Both the position numbers and the translations under genes were made by a program. The notes under the pieces were generated by a model. It saw only the letters and a list, made by a program, of their open reading frames with translations, was not told where the DNA came from and made no database searches. Below are positions 1-9,979 of a stretch of 64,000 bases of DNA, in pieces (within the stretch, counting starts at the first letter, position 1; every line of letters starts with the position of its first letter). This stretch comes from Humibacillus xanthopallidus (GTDB taxonomy: Bacteria; Actinomycetota; Actinomycetes; Actinomycetales; Dermatophilaceae), in NCBI RefSeq assembly GCF_006717145.1, contig NZ_VFQF01000001.1:1302001-1366000 (forward strand). Reading direction: 5' to 3'.

Positions 1-1
1 C

Positions 2-1831
2 CAGCGGCGTCAGCGCGGGCTCTTCGACCCCGACGCGAAGCCCGGCACGAGCCCGTTCGACCACCACGTCTACGTCATCGCCTCCGACGGCGACATGCAG
101 GAGGGCGTGACCCACGAGGCGTGCGCGCTCGCCGGCCACCAGGAGCTCGGCAACCTCACCGTCGTCTACGACGCCAACCAGATCTCGATCGAGGACGACA
201 CCGACATCGCCTTCAGCGAGGACGTCGCGGCCCGCTTCGCGGCATACGGCTGGCACGTCGTCGACGTCGACTGGCGCCAGGACGCCGACGGCGCGACCTA
301 CGTCGAGGACGTGGACGCCCTGCTCGCAGCGATCCGCTCGGGCGAGAAGGTCACCGACAAGCCGACCCTCGTCGTGCTGCACACGATCATCGCCTGGCCG
401 GCCCCGACCAAGCAGAACACCGGCAAGTCGCACGGCTCCGCCCTCGGCGAGGAGGAGATCGGCGCGACGAAGGGGCTGCTCGGCTTCGACCCGAAGAAGT
501 CCTTCGTCGTCGAGCCCGCCGTCCTCAAGCACGCGCGCGACGTCGTCAAGCGGGGCAAGGCGGCCCACCGCGAGTGGGACAAGGGCTTCAAGGCGTGGCG
601 CAAGGCCAACCCCGACCGCGCGAGCCTGCTCGACCGCATCCTCGACGGCACGCCCCCTGCAGGTCTCGCCAAGGCGCTGCCGACCTTCCCCGCCGACGAC
701 AAGGGTCTCGCGACCCGCGCGGCGAGCGGCAAGATCCTCACGGCGATCGCCGACGTCATGCCCGAGCTCTGGGGCGGCTCGGCCGACCTCGCCGAGTCCA
801 ACAACACGACGATGGAGGGCCAACCCTCCTTCATCCCGAGCTCGAAGCAGACGTCGACGTGGAAGGGCGACCCGTTCGGCCGCACGCTGCACTTCGGCAT
901 CCGTGAGAACGGCATGGGCATGATCCTCAACGGGATCGCGCTCGAGGGCCTCACCCGCCCCTACGGCGGCACGTTCCTCGTGTTCTCCGACTACATGCGG
1001 CCGGCGGTGCGCCTCGCGGCGATCCAGCAGGCCCCCGTCACCTACGTCTGGACGCACGACTCCATCGGCCTCGGCGAGGACGGTCCGACGCACCAGCCGA
1101 TCGAGCACCTCGCCGCGCTGCGCGCCATGCCAGGCCTCGACGTCGTGCGTCCTGCCGACGCCAACGAGACGGCCGTGGCGTGGCAGCAGATCCTCACGGC
1201 CGGCAACGGCCCGGCGGCGCTCTGCCTCACCCGCCAGAACGTCCCCACGTGGGACCGCACGAAGTACGGCAAGGCGAGCGGCGTCGCGAAGGGCGCCTAC
1301 GTCCTCGTCGAGGAGTCCCGAAAGGGCGAGCCGGACGTCATCCTCGTCGCCACCGGCTCCGAGGTGCAGCTCGCCGTCCAGGCGGCCGAGCGGCTCGAGA
1401 AGTCGAAGATCTCGACGCGCGTCGTGTCGATGCCCTGCCGGGAATGGTTCGAGAAGCAGACCCGTTCCTACCAGGACAAGGTGCTGCCGCCCGCGGTGCG
1501 CGCCAGGGTCAGCGTCGAGGCCGCGGTCTCGATGGGTTGGCACGACATCGTCGGCGACGCCGGACGCAGTGTCAGCATCGAGCACTTCGGTGCCTCGGCC
1601 GACCAGGCGACCCTCTACCGCGAGTTCGGCATCACTGCCGACGCCGTCGTCAAGGCCGCCAAGGACTCCCTCAAGGCCGCCGGCGCTGCGGCGCGGACGG
1701 CCCCGCGGGTCACCGAGACCAACCCGAGCCGAGCCGCCCAGAGCGCCTCGACCGATGTCATGGGCTCCGACGTGGAGGCCAGTGACCAGGCTTCGCAGTC
1801 GGCAGCATCCGCCACGAGCAAGGGGAAGTGA
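2..1831 (+). CDS. tkt: Transketolase (5' end outside window)
   Basis: Thiamine-diphosphate enzyme moving two-carbon ketol units between sugar phosphates in the cytosolic pentose phosphate pathway. The frame is open from base 2, so about 100 N-terminal residues are missing; 609 residues are visible. The ThDP motif reads SDGDMQEG followed by VVYDANQIS, and the pyrimidine-domain signature LHFGIREN and the C-terminal LYREFGI are present. After the normal family end (about [10 protein letters not shown]) there is an extra Ala/Ser/Thr-rich tail of some 50 residues of unknown use. It is the first visible gene of a six-gene operon; tal begins 5 bases after its stop. Confidence 0.95.
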   Translation, partial: QRRQRGLFDPDAKPGTSPFDHHVYVIASDGDMQEGVTHEACALAGHQELGNLTVVYDANQISIEDDTDIAFSEDVAARFAAYGWHVVDVDWRQDADGATYVEDVDALLAAIRSGEKVTDKPTLVVLHTIIAWPAPTKQNTGKSHGSALGEEEIGATKGLLGFDPKKSFVVEPAVLKHARDVVKRGKAAHREWDKGFKAWRKANPDRASLLDRILDGTPPAGLAKALPTFPADDKGLATRAASGKILTAIADVMPELWGGSADLAESNNTTMEGQPSFIPSSKQTSTWKGDPFGRTLHFGIRENGMGMILNGIALEGLTRPYGGTFLVFSDYMRPAVRLAAIQQAPVTYVWTHDSIGLGEDGPTHQPIEHLAALRAMPGLDVVRPADANETAVAWQQILTAGNGPAALCLTRQNVPTWDRTKYGKASGVAKGAYVLVEESRKGEPDVILVATGSEVQLAVQAAERLEKSKISTRVVSMPCREWFEKQTRSYQDKVLPPAVRARVSVEAAVSMGWHDIVGDAGRSVSIEHFGASADQATLYREFGITADAVVKAAKDSLKAAGAAARTAPRVTETNPSRAAQSASTDVMGSDVEASDQASQSAASATSKGK

Positions 1832-1836
1832 ACAGC

Positions 1837-2949
1837 ATGTCCAACCCGAACACCCAGGCCCTGTCCGACGCCGGCGTCTCGATCTGGCTCGACGACCTGT
1901 CGCGCGAGCTGCTCGAGACCGGCAAGATCGCCGACCTCGTCAAGGAGCGCAACGTCGTCGGCCTCACCTCCAACCCGTCGATCTTCCAGGCCGCACTGTC
2001 CAAGGGCGACCGCTACAACAAGGACCTCGCGGCCCTGACGGCTGACGGCAAGGACGTCGAGGAGGTCGTCTTCGAGCTGACGACCTCAGACGTTCGGGAG
2101 GCCTGCGACATCTTCCTGCCCGTCTACGAGTCGACGAAGGGTGTCGACGGGCGCGTCTCGCTCGAGGTCGACCCCCGCCTCGCGCACGACACCGACAAGA
2201 CGATCGCGCAGGCCAAGCAGCTGCACGACGCGGTCGGCCGCGAGAACGTCCTCATCAAGATCCCCGCGACCAAGGCGGGCCTGCCGGCCATCACGGCAGC
2301 GATCGCCGAGGGCATCAGCGTCAACGTGACCCTGATCTTCTCGCTCGAGCGCTACCGCGCGGTCATGAACGCCTACCTCGAGGGCCTCGAGAAGGCCCAC
2401 TCCGCCGGCAAGGACCTCTCCAAGATCCACTCGGTCGCGTCCTTCTTCGTCTCCCGCGTCGACACCGAGATCGACAAGCGTCTCGACGCCATCGGCACGA
2501 GCGAGGCCCGCGGCCTCAAAGGCAAGGCCGGCCTCGCCAACGCGCGGCTCGCCTACCAGGCCTTCGAGGAAGTCTTCTCCACGCCGCGCTGGGGATCGCT
2601 CGCCGACGAGGGCGCCAACCCGCAGCGTCCGCTGTGGGCGTCGACCGGGGTCAAGGACCCGGCCTACCCCGACACGCTCTACGTCACCGAGCTCGTGGCC
2701 GCCGACGTCGTCAACACGATGCCCGAGAAGACGCTCGAGGCGACCGCCGACCACGGCGACATCCACGGCGACACCGTGACCGGGGGCTACGAGCTCGCGA
2801 GCAATCTGCTCGACGACCTCGAGCGCATCGGCGTCTCCTACACCGAGGTCGTCGACCTGCTCGAGGAGGAGGGCGTCGACAAGTTCGAGAAGGCCTGGGG
2901 CGAGCTCCTCGACGGCGTCAAGGACGAGATGGCGAAGGTCTCCGCATGA
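1837..2949 (+). CDS. tal: Transaldolase
   Basis: Transfers the dihydroxyacetone unit of sedoheptulose-7-phosphate to glyceraldehyde-3-phosphate in the non-oxidative pentose phosphate branch. The protein is 370 residues, the size of actinobacterial Tal. The Schiff-base lysine is K141 in [11 protein letters not shown], followed by the barrel strand [10 protein letters not shown] prefer ATG 1837, ten bases after AGGGGA; a GTG at 1828 overlapping the tkt stop is possible but would sit directly against the ribosome site. The stop overlaps the pgi start as ATGA, indicating translational coupling. Confidence 0.95.
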   Translation: MSNPNTQALSDAGVSIWLDDLSRELLETGKIADLVKERNVVGLTSNPSIFQAALSKGDRYNKDLAALTADGKDVEEVVFELTTSDVREACDIFLPVYESTKGVDGRVSLEVDPRLAHDTDKTIAQAKQLHDAVGRENVLIKIPATKAGLPAITAAIAEGISVNVTLIFSLERYRAVMNAYLEGLEKAHSAGKDLSKIHSVASFFVSRVDTEIDKRLDAIGTSEARGLKGKAGLANARLAYQAFEEVFSTPRWGSLADEGANPQRPLWASTGVKDPAYPDTLYVTELVAADVVNTMPEKTLEATADHGDIHGDTVTGGYELASNLLDDLERIGVSYTEVVDLLEEEGVDKFEKAWGELLDGVKDEMAKVSA

Positions 2950-4571
2950 GCTCGCTGTCGGTGAGCGCCTCCGGCGCGGCCGCCGATGCCATCGCGGCCC
3001 ACGTCCCCGAGCTCGTCGCCGACCAGGTCGCGAGCAAGCTCTTCGCGCAGGACGCGACGCTGTGGGGGCCTGAGGCCGAGTCCGAGTCTCGCATCCGCCT
3101 CTCGTGGGTGGGCCTGCCGCGCTCGTCCCGGCCGCTCGTCGGCGAGATCGAGGCCCTGCGTGACGACTTCGCGTCCCGTGGCCTGACCCACGTCGTCCTC
3201 TGTGGCATGGGCGGGTCCTCGCTCGCCCCCGAGGTCATCTGCGCGACGGCCGGCAAGGACCTCGTCGTGCTCGACTCGTCCGACCCCGACTACGTGCGCC
3301 GGGCGCTCGGCGACGACCTCGAGCACACCGTCGTCGTCGTGTCGAGCAAGTCCGGCTCCACCGTCGAGACCGACTCGCAGCGCCGTGCCTACGAGGGCGC
3401 CTTCACCGACGCCGGCATCGACCCTGCGACCCGCATCGTCATCGTCACCGACCCGGGCAGCCCGCTCGACCAGGAGTCGCGGGCCAAGGGCTACCGCGTC
3501 GTCAACGCCGACCCCGACGTGGGCGGCCGCTACAGCGCGCTGACGGCCTTCGGTCTCGTGCCGAGCGGCCTCGCGGGCGTCGACGTCGGCGCCCTCCTCG
3601 ACGAGGCGGAGTCGGTGGCCGACCTGCTCGCCGAGGACGACGAGGCCAACCCCGCGCTGCGCCTCGGCGCTGCGATGGGTGGCACCGCTCCGCTGCGCGA
3701 CAAGCTCGTCCTCGTCGACGAGGGCTCGGGCATCGTCGGGTTCGCCGACTGGGCCGAGCAGCTCATCGCCGAGTCGACCGGCAAGGACGGCACGGGCGTG
3801 CTGCCCGTCGTCGTCGAGGGTGACGACGCCCCCGAGGTGCGCTCCCCCGCCGCCGACGTGCTCGTGGCCCGGCTCGTGCCGGTCGACGACGACACCGTCG
3901 CGTCGGGCGACGACGTACGCGTGAGCGGCGCCCTCGGTGCCCAGCTGCTCCTCTGGGAGGCCGCGACCGCCGTCGCCGGGCGCCTGCTCGGCATCAACCC
4001 CTTCGACCAGCCCGACGTCGAGTCGGCCAAGAAGGCCGCCCGCGCGCTCCTCGACCAAGGCACGGCCGCGAGCGAGGACCCCGCGGCGACCGATGGTGCC
4101 GTCGAGATCCGAGCCATGGGCGGCGACTGGCTGGGCTCCGCCTCGACCGTCGCCGAGGCGGTCGACGCGCTGCTCGGTCAGCTCGACGCCGAGCACGGCT
4201 ACGTCGCCGTCATGGCCTACCTCGACCGTCTCGGCGACGCCGACCTCGCCGAGGTGCGGGCCCGGATCGCCGAGCGCACCGGCCGCCCGACGACCTTCGG
4301 CTGGGGGCCACGCTTCCTGCACTCGACGGGGCAGTTCCACAAGGGCGGCCCCGGCGTGGGCGTCTACGTGCAGATCACGACGGCCCCCGGTCAGGACCTC
4401 TCGATCCCCGGACGCGAGTTCACCTTCGGCGACTTCATCGCCTCGCAGGCAGGCGGTGACGCACAAGTGCTCGCCGACCACGACCGTCCGGTCCTGCGTC
4501 TCCACCTGACCGACCACGACGCCGGCCTCGCCCAGGTCACGGCCGCGCTGTCGCAGGGAGGGCGTGCATGA
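2946..4571 (+). CDS. pgi: Glucose-6-phosphate isomerase
   Basis: Interconverts glucose-6-phosphate and fructose-6-phosphate, linking glycolysis to the pentose phosphate pathway. The 541-residue protein shows SIS-type sugar-phosphate motifs: [24 protein letters not shown] and, near the C-terminus, the [18 protein letters not shown] region. It belongs to the divergent Pgi type that travels with tal and zwf in actinobacteria rather than the classical E. coli type. ATG 2946 overlaps the tal stop and the stop overlaps zwf as ATGA, so the start is well fixed. Confidence 0.93.
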   Translation: MSSLSVSASGAAADAIAAHVPELVADQVASKLFAQDATLWGPEAESESRIRLSWVGLPRSSRPLVGEIEALRDDFASRGLTHVVLCGMGGSSLAPEVICATAGKDLVVLDSSDPDYVRRALGDDLEHTVVVVSSKSGSTVETDSQRRAYEGAFTDAGIDPATRIVIVTDPGSPLDQESRAKGYRVVNADPDVGGRYSALTAFGLVPSGLAGVDVGALLDEAESVADLLAEDDEANPALRLGAAMGGTAPLRDKLVLVDEGSGIVGFADWAEQLIAESTGKDGTGVLPVVVEGDDAPEVRSPAADVLVARLVPVDDDTVASGDDVRVSGALGAQLLLWEAATAVAGRLLGINPFDQPDVESAKKAARALLDQGTAASEDPAATDGAVEIRAMGGDWLGSASTVAEAVDALLGQLDAEHGYVAVMAYLDRLGDADLAEVRARIAERTGRPTTFGWGPRFLHSTGQFHKGGPGVGVYVQITTAPGQDLSIPGREFTFGDFIASQAGGDAQVLADHDRPVLRLHLTDHDAGLAQVTAALSQGGRA

Positions 4572-6109
4572 CCCCGGCGCGAATCGCCCACGGGGAGAAC
4601 CCGCTTCGCACCGCGCAGGACAAGCGGCTCCCCCGCATCGCCGGCCCCTGCGGCCTCGTGCTCTTCGGCGTGACGGGCGACCTCGCCCGCAAGAAGCTCA
4701 TGCCGGCGATCTACGACCTCGCGAACCGTGGCCTCCTGCCGCCGGGCTTCTCGCTCGTCGGCTTCGCCCGGCGCGACTGGGCCACCCAGGACTTCGGCAA
4801 GGTCGTGCATGACGCCGTCAAGGAGCACGCCCGCACGCCGTTCAGCGAAGACGTGTGGCGCAACCTCTCCGAGGGCTTCCGCTTCGTGCCCGGCACGTTC
4901 GACGACCCCGCGGCCTTCGACCTGCTCGCCAAGACCGTCGAGGAGCTCGACCGCGACCGCGGCACAGGTGGCAACCACGCCTTCTACCTCTCCATCCCCC
5001 CGGGCTTCTTCGCGACGGTCTGCGAGCAGCTCGAGCGGTGCGGGCTCACGACGGCCGAGGGTGACAGCTGGCGACGGGTCATCATCGAGAAGCCGTTCGG
5101 CCACGACCTCAAGAGCGCCCAAACGCTCAACGCCATCGTCGAGGGGGTCTTCCCGCCCGACTCGGTATTCCGCATCGACCACTACCTCGGCAAGGAGACG
5201 GTGCAGAACCTCCTTGCACTGCGCTTCGCCAACCAGCTCTTCGAGCCGGTCTGGAACGCCAACTACGTCGACCACGTGCAGATCACGATGGCCGAGGACA
5301 TCGGCATCGCCGGCCGCGCCGGCTACTACGACGGCATCGGCGCCGCCCGCGACGTCATCCAGAACCACCTCCTCCAGCTGCTCGCCCTCACCGCCATGGA
5401 GGAGCCGGTCTCCTTCGACGCGAAGGACCTGCGAGCCGAGAAGGAGAAGGTGCTCTCGGCCGTCCGCCTGCCGGCAGACCTCGACAAGCGCGCGGCCCGG
5501 GGGCAGTATGCCGCCGGCTGGCAGGGCGCCGAGGAGGTCGTCGGCTACCTCGAGGAGGACGGCGTCGACCCCGCGTCGACCACCGAGACCTTCGCCGCGG
5601 TCACCCTCGAGGTCGACACCCGGCGCTGGGCCGGCGTGCCGTTCTACCTGCGCACGGGCAAGCGGCTCGGCAAGCGGGTCACCGAGATCGCTGTCGTCTT
5701 CAAGCGCGCTCCCCACCTGCCCTTCGAGCACACCGCCACCGAGGAGCTCGGGCAGAACGCCATCGTCATCCGGGTCCAGCCCGACGAGGGCGTGACCATC
5801 CGCTTCGGCTCGAAGGTGCCGGGTGCGCAGATGGAGGTGCGTGACGTGACGATGGACTTCGGCTACGGGTCGTCGTTCACCGAAGCCTCCCCCGAGGCCT
5901 ACGAGCGCCTCATCCTCGACGTCCTGCTCGGCGAGCCCCCGCTCTTCCCCCGGCACGAGGAGGTCGAGTCCTCGTGGAGGATCCTCGACCCGCTCATGAG
6001 GCACTGGGCCAAGGGCGGCAAGCCGGAGCAGTACGTCGCCGGCACCTGGGGCCCCGCCTCGGCCGACCGAATGCTCGAACGCGACGGACGCACGTGGAGG
6101 ATGCCGTGA
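4568..6109 (+). CDS. zwf: Glucose-6-phosphate 1-dehydrogenase
   Basis: NADP-linked oxidation of glucose-6-phosphate to 6-phosphogluconolactone, the entry step of the oxidative pentose phosphate pathway. The 513-residue protein has the nucleotide-binding GVTGDLARKKLMPAIYDL near residues 36-53 and the active-site signature RIDHYLGKETVQN around residue 202. It is coupled to pgi upstream (ATGA) and to opcA downstream (GTGA overlap). The next two genes encode its assembly factor and the following enzyme, so flux into the branch is probably set for the whole operon together. Confidence 0.96.
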   Translation: MTPARIAHGENPLRTAQDKRLPRIAGPCGLVLFGVTGDLARKKLMPAIYDLANRGLLPPGFSLVGFARRDWATQDFGKVVHDAVKEHARTPFSEDVWRNLSEGFRFVPGTFDDPAAFDLLAKTVEELDRDRGTGGNHAFYLSIPPGFFATVCEQLERCGLTTAEGDSWRRVIIEKPFGHDLKSAQTLNAIVEGVFPPDSVFRIDHYLGKETVQNLLALRFANQLFEPVWNANYVDHVQITMAEDIGIAGRAGYYDGIGAARDVIQNHLLQLLALTAMEEPVSFDAKDLRAEKEKVLSAVRLPADLDKRAARGQYAAGWQGAEEVVGYLEEDGVDPASTTETFAAVTLEVDTRRWAGVPFYLRTGKRLGKRVTEIAVVFKRAPHLPFEHTATEELGQNAIVIRVQPDEGVTIRFGSKVPGAQMEVRDVTMDFGYGSSFTEASPEAYERLILDVLLGEPPLFPRHEEVESSWRILDPLMRHWAKGGKPEQYVAGTWGPASADRMLERDGRTWRMP

Positions 6110-7527
6110 TCCGCGACCTGACCGACACCACGACGACCGGCATCAGCAAGACACTGGTCCGCCTGCGCAACGAGGTCGGCGCCATGGCGCTCGGCCGCGT
6201 GCTGACGCTGGTCATCGTCGTCGAGGACACCGACGCCGGCCACGCGATCGACGTGGCGAACCAGGCAAGCAGGCAGCACCCGTGCCGCATCATCGTCGTC
6301 ATCCCCGGCGACCGTCGCGGCAAGAACCGCCTCGACGCCCAGATCCGCCTCGGCGGCGACGCCGGCGCGAGCGAGATCGTCGTGCTGCGCCTCTACGGGG
6401 CCCTCGCCAACCACGGTCCGAGCGTCGTCGTGCCGCTGCTGCTGCCCGACTCGCCCATCGTGGCGTGGTGGCCCGGCGAGGCGCCCGCCGACGTGGGCAA
6501 GGACCCCATCGGGGCGATGGCCCAGCGCCGCATCACCGACGTGGCCGAGCACCGCAACCCGCGGCTCATGCTCAAGAAGCGAGTCGCGACCTACGCACCG
6601 GGCGACACCGACCTCGCCTGGACGCGTGTCACCCACTGGCGCGGCCTGCTCGCCGCAGCCCTCGACCAACCGCCCTACGAGCCGATCACGAGCGCCGTCG
6701 TCAGTGGCGCGCCCGACTCCCCCTCGTCGGACCTGCTGGCCGCGTGGCTGCAGCGCCGGCTCAAGGTGCCGGTGCACCGCGTCTCGACCCCCCGCGGGTC
6801 GGGCATCAGCTCGGTGCGGCTCGACCGCAAGAGCGGCCCGATCGACCTCGTGCGCCCGGGCGACGTCGTGGCCACCCTGTCGCAGCCCGGTCAGCCCGAC
6901 CGGCGGATCAGCCTGCCCCGCCGCGACCTGCCCGAGTGTCTCGCCGACGAGCTGCGTCGACTCGACCCCGACGACGCCTACGAGGACGCGCTGCTGCACG
7001 GCCTCGAGGCCCTGCAGCCGGTGCGCCTCACGGCGGCCGCGGCAGCCAAGGCCGGCAAGGCGCCAGACCCGGCCGAGTCACGCCGTCTCGCGGCGCGACT
7101 GGGCCGCGACGAGTCGGCGCAGGAGGCGAGCGCGATGATCTCGGCCCCGCCCGCGCCCGAGCACGCCGAGACCGAGCAGGTGCGTGCCGCCACGGTGCGC
7201 AAGCTCGCCGGAAAGCGCACGCCGCGCGAGAAGCAGGCCGAGAAGGCCCGCAAGCAGGCGAGCGCGGCGTCGGCGAAGACCTCGACGGCGTCCAGCGCTC
7301 CGTCTGCCGAGTCGAAGCCGAACACCACGCCGACGACGCGGACGACGAAGAAGGCTGCCGCCACGAAGGCGACGGCCGCGAAGGCGGCCACCGCCAAGGC
7401 TGCCGGCACGAAGACGGCGACGAAGAAGACGGCGACGAAGAAGGCAGCCGCCGGGACGTCGGCGACGACGAAGCGGACCGCCAAGGCCCCGACGACAAAG
7501 GCGGCCACGACGAAGGCCACCTCGTGA
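6106..7527 (+). CDS. opcA: Glucose-6-phosphate dehydrogenase assembly protein OpcA with a long Lys/Ala/Thr tail
   Basis: OpcA family protein needed for active G6PD oligomer in actinobacteria and cyanobacteria. GTG 6106 overlaps the zwf stop and gives the family N-terminus IRDLTDTTTTGISK. Residues 1 to about 310 look typical, including PLLLPDSPIVAWWPGEAP. From about residue 360 the sequence becomes an Ala/Lys/Thr-rich repeat (AKAATAKAAGTK-type units) reminiscent of histone-H1-like or mycobacterial HU tails. That tail is well beyond the usual family length of roughly 300-370. The pgl start overlaps its stop. Confidence 0.93.
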   Translation: MIRDLTDTTTTGISKTLVRLRNEVGAMALGRVLTLVIVVEDTDAGHAIDVANQASRQHPCRIIVVIPGDRRGKNRLDAQIRLGGDAGASEIVVLRLYGALANHGPSVVVPLLLPDSPIVAWWPGEAPADVGKDPIGAMAQRRITDVAEHRNPRLMLKKRVATYAPGDTDLAWTRVTHWRGLLAAALDQPPYEPITSAVVSGAPDSPSSDLLAAWLQRRLKVPVHRVSTPRGSGISSVRLDRKSGPIDLVRPGDVVATLSQPGQPDRRISLPRRDLPECLADELRRLDPDDAYEDALLHGLEALQPVRLTAAAAAKAGKAPDPAESRRLAARLGRDESAQEASAMISAPPAPEHAETEQVRAATVRKLAGKRTPREKQAEKARKQASAASAKTSTASSAPSAESKPNTTPTTRTTKKAAATKATAAKAATAKAAGTKTATKKTATKKAAAGTSATTKRTAKAPTTKAATTKATS

Positions 7528-8258
7528 CGGCTGACCCTCGCGTCGTCGTCCACCCGGACAAGCAGTCCCTGGCCGATGCCGCCGCGGCTCGGCTCGTGAC
7601 CGCGCTGCTCGACGCGCAGACCCGCAACCCGGAGGCCCAGGTCGCCCTGACCGGTGGCTCGATGGGCTCGGCGATCATCGCGTCGGTGCTGCGCACACCG
7701 GGGCGCTCCGCCGTGGACTGGTCGAGGGTGCGGGTCTGGTGGGGCGACGAGCGCTACCTGCCCGCGGGTGACCCGGATCGCAACGACACCCAGAACGACG
7801 AGGCCGGCCTCAGCGCACTGGGGCTCGACCCCGCGAAGGTGCACCGGGTGGCCGGCCCCGACGCGTCCGACACCGCCGAAGCCAGTGCGCAGGCCTACGG
7901 CGAGTCGATCAGGGAGCACGGCCAGAAGGCCTGGGACGTCGTGCTCTTCGGCGTGGGTCCCGACGGGCACGTGGCCTCGCTCTTCCCGCACCACCCGGCC
8001 CAGCGCGAGGCCGACGCCATCGCCGTGGCCGTGCACGACTCACCCAAGCCGCCACCGGACCGCGTGAGCCTCACCTTCGAGTGCTTTGAGCGCAGTCACG
8101 AGGTGTGGTTCCTCGTCGCAGGCAGCGACAAGGCGGAGGCGGTCGCAGCCGCCCTCGCCCCCGGAGCCCACCGTTGGGACGTGCCGGCAGCGGGGCCGAG
8201 GGGCACCGACGCCACCCTGTGGCTCGTCGACGCCGACGCAGCCTCGGCCCTGGGCTGA
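7524..8258 (+). CDS. pgl: 6-phosphogluconolactonase
   Basis: Hydrolyses 6-phosphogluconolactone to 6-phosphogluconate. The protein is 244 residues, of the glucosamine-6-phosphate isomerase/DevB fold, with VALTGGSMG near the N-terminus, the RVWWGDERYLP signature and the phosphate-loop stretch FGVGPDGHVASLFPHH. GTG 7524 overlaps the opcA stop. It is the last gene of the pentose phosphate operon; a strong terminator follows about 60 bases downstream. Confidence 0.94.
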   Translation: MTADPRVVVHPDKQSLADAAAARLVTALLDAQTRNPEAQVALTGGSMGSAIIASVLRTPGRSAVDWSRVRVWWGDERYLPAGDPDRNDTQNDEAGLSALGLDPAKVHRVAGPDASDTAEASAQAYGESIREHGQKAWDVVLFGVGPDGHVASLFPHHPAQREADAIAVAVHDSPKPPPDRVSLTFECFERSHEVWFLVAGSDKAEAVAAALAPGAHRWDVPAAGPRGTDATLWLVDADAASALG

Positions 8259-8318
8259 CGACGCCGCCACACGGCATACGCCATCGGCTCGCCCAGCGCG
8301 GACAGCACGGACGAGCAG

Positions 8319-8362
8319 GCACGACGAAGGGCCCGGGAATCCTCCCGGGCCCTTCGTCGTGC
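8319..8362. terminator. Bidirectional terminator between pgl and rbpA
   Basis: A perfect 20-bp inverted repeat (8319-8338 and 8343-8362) with a four-base loop lies between two convergent operons. The arms begin GCACGACGAAGGGCCCGGGA. The A-rich flank on one arm and T-rich flank on the other suit termination in both directions. Confidence 0.85.
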
Positions 8363-8386
8363 GGTCGCCGTCGGCGACCGCCGAGG

Positions 8387-8737
8387 TCACTGGATGAGGC
8401 CGCGCTCACGCAGGGAGCTGAGGGCTTCGTCGAGGATGGCAGCGCCGTCGGCGTCGCTGCGCCGCTCCTTCACGTAGGCCAGGTGCGTCTTGTAGGGCTC
8501 GACCTTCGGCGGAGCGGGAGGGTTCTCCTTGTCCTGGCCGGCGGGGTAGCCGCAGCGCGGGCAGTCCCACGTCTCGGGCAGCACCATGCCGGGCTCCTGC
8601 GCGAAGCTCGGGCGCGTCTCGTGCCCGTTGGAGCACCAGTAGGAGATGTGGACGCGGGGAGCGGCGTCGCCGCGCTCCGCCTCGCCCATGGGGCCCGCGC
8701 CGACCCGGCTTCCGCGAATCGCGTTACCACTCGCCAT
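8387..8737 (-). CDS. rbpA: RNA polymerase-binding protein RbpA
   Basis: Small actinobacterial factor that binds the housekeeping sigma factor and RNA polymerase and stabilises open promoter complexes. The 116-residue protein has a basic N-terminal tail (ASGNAIRGSRVG), the core domain with YWCSNGHE and WDCPRCGYPAG zinc-ligand pairs, and the C-terminal sigma-interacting helix. ATG 8737 is preceded by AGAGGA. It lies 13 bases after secG and ends the glycolytic operon, next to a bidirectional terminator. Confidence 0.95.
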   Translation of the reverse strand: MASGNAIRGSRVGAGPMGEAERGDAAPRVHISYWCSNGHETRPSFAQEPGMVLPETWDCPRCGYPAGQDKENPPAPPKVEPYKTHLAYVKERRSDADGAAILDEALSSLRERGLIQ

Positions 8738-8750
8738 GGTTGTCGTCCTC

Positions 8751-8996
8751 TCAGCTCGCGAACCGGGCCAGCAGGCCCAGTCCGATGATGGCCGTCGCCC
8801 ACACCGCGGCGACGGCCACGGTGAAACGGTCCAGGTTGCGCTCGGCAACCGACGACCCGCCGAGCGAGGTCGACATGCCGCCGCCAAACATGTCGGACAG
8901 GCCACCACCCTTGCCCTTGTGCAGCAGGATGAAGAGGGTCAGGACCAGGCTGGACAGCACCAGCAGGACCTGAAGGGCGATGCGGACCGCATCCAC
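8751..8996 (-). CDS. secG: Preprotein translocase subunit SecG
   Basis: Membrane subunit of the SecYEG protein export channel. The 81-residue protein has two membrane helices (about 3-24 and 54-74) around the diagnostic loop HKGKGGGLSDMFGG. I choose GTG 8996 because TTGGAG lies eight bases upstream and the product then starts DAVRIALQ as in relatives; a GTG at 9032 would add 12 residues without a good ribosome site. It lies downstream of tpiA, as in most actinobacteria. Confidence 0.93.
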   Translation of the reverse strand: MDAVRIALQVLLVLSSLVLTLFILLHKGKGGGLSDMFGGGMSTSLGGSSVAERNLDRFTVAVAAVWATAIIGLGLLARFAS

Positions 8997-9104
8997 GTGG
9001 TCACTCCAAATCGTCGGGACGTCGTCAGCCACGGCGTCAGCACCGCGGCTCGATCAAGGGCTCGGGCAAGGATACCTTCCCCCCACCCGATCGACCGAAC
9101 GCTG

Positions 9105-9131
9105 CGCCGTGGCCGGGGCCGGCGGCGCAAC
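9105..9131 (-). other. GC-rich hairpin between tpiA and secG
   Basis: A seven-base stem (TGCGCCG with CGGCGCA) around a GC-rich partly self-complementary centre lies in the 164-base gap between tpiA and the chosen secG start. It could attenuate read-through or protect the upstream mRNA. No T-run follows, so it is a weak call. Confidence 0.3.
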
Positions 9132-9160
9132 GTGGTCGACGGGGCGGTCGTCGGAAGGGC

Positions 9161-9979
9161 TCAGCTCGTAGCGAGGTGGTCGCGGTAGCGGCAGATCGAC
9201 GCGAACTCGGCCGGGTCGATCGACGCTCCTCCGACGAGGGCGCCGTCGACGTCCTCCTGGGACATGATCGCCGCGACGTTGCCCGCCTTGACGCTGCCGC
9301 CGTAGAGCACGCGTATGCCGTCCGCGACGTCGCCGCTGTAGAGCTCGGCGAGCAGGGTGCGGATGGCCGCGCAGACCTCTTGCGCGTCGTCGGGGGTCGC
9401 GACCTCGCCGGTGCCGATGGCCCAGATGGGCTCGTAGGCGATGACGATCGAGGCGACCTGCTCCTTGGAGACGCCGTCGAGCGCTGCCCGCAGCTGGGCG
9501 ACGACGTGCTCGACCTGACGGCCCTCCTTGCGCACGTCGAGGGCCTCGCCGCAGCAGAGGATCGGCGTGAGGTCGTGCTGGTAGGCCGCCTTGACCTTGG
9601 CGGCGACGACCTCGTCGGTCTCGCCGTGGCCCTCGCGGCGCTCACTGTGGCCGATGCACACGTAGGTGCAGCCGAGCTTCTTGAGGAAGGCGCCGGAGAT
9701 GTCGCCCGTGTAGGCGCCCGAGGTGTGCGGCGAGAGGTCCTGCGCGCCGTACCTGAGGTCGAGCTTGTCGCCCTCGACGAGCGTCTGCACGGACCGCAGG
9801 TCGGTGAAGGGCGGCAGGACCGCGACCTCGACGGCGGAGTAGTCGTGCTTCGCGTCGCGCAGGGTCCAGTCGAGCTTCTGCACGAGGTGCGTGCCCTGCA
9901 GGTGGTCGAGGTTCATCTTCCAGTTGCCTGCCATGAGCGGCACGCGGCCGCTCTGCGGGGCAGCAGTGTTCTTCGCCAT
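9161..9979 (-). CDS. tpiA: Triosephosphate isomerase
   Basis: Interconverts dihydroxyacetone phosphate and glyceraldehyde-3-phosphate. The protein is 272 residues with all catalytic motifs: GNWKMN (K21), CIGHSERR (electrophilic His), [11 protein letters not shown] (catalytic Glu) and the phosphate loop [12 protein letters not shown] 9979 overlaps the pgk stop as ATGA. One Ile here uses the very rare codon ATA, inside a copy of the window-wide octamer (9313). Confidence 0.96.
   Translation of the reverse strand: MAKNTAAPQSGRVPLMAGNWKMNLDHLQGTHLVQKLDWTLRDAKHDYSAVEVAVLPPFTDLRSVQTLVEGDKLDLRYGAQDLSPHTSGAYTGDISGAFLKKLGCTYVCIGHSERREGHGETDEVVAAKVKAAYQHDLTPILCCGEALDVRKEGRQVEHVVAQLRAALDGVSKEQVASIVIAYEPIWAIGTGEVATPDDAQEVCAAIRTLLAELYSGDVADGIRVLYGGSVKAGNVAAIMSQEDVDGALVGGASIDPAEFASICRYRDHLATS

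Noticed and set aside
4391-6004. A 537-codon frame antisense to zwf
   Set aside because: Its composition is the mirror of a GC-rich gene and zwf motifs are unambiguous on the other strand.
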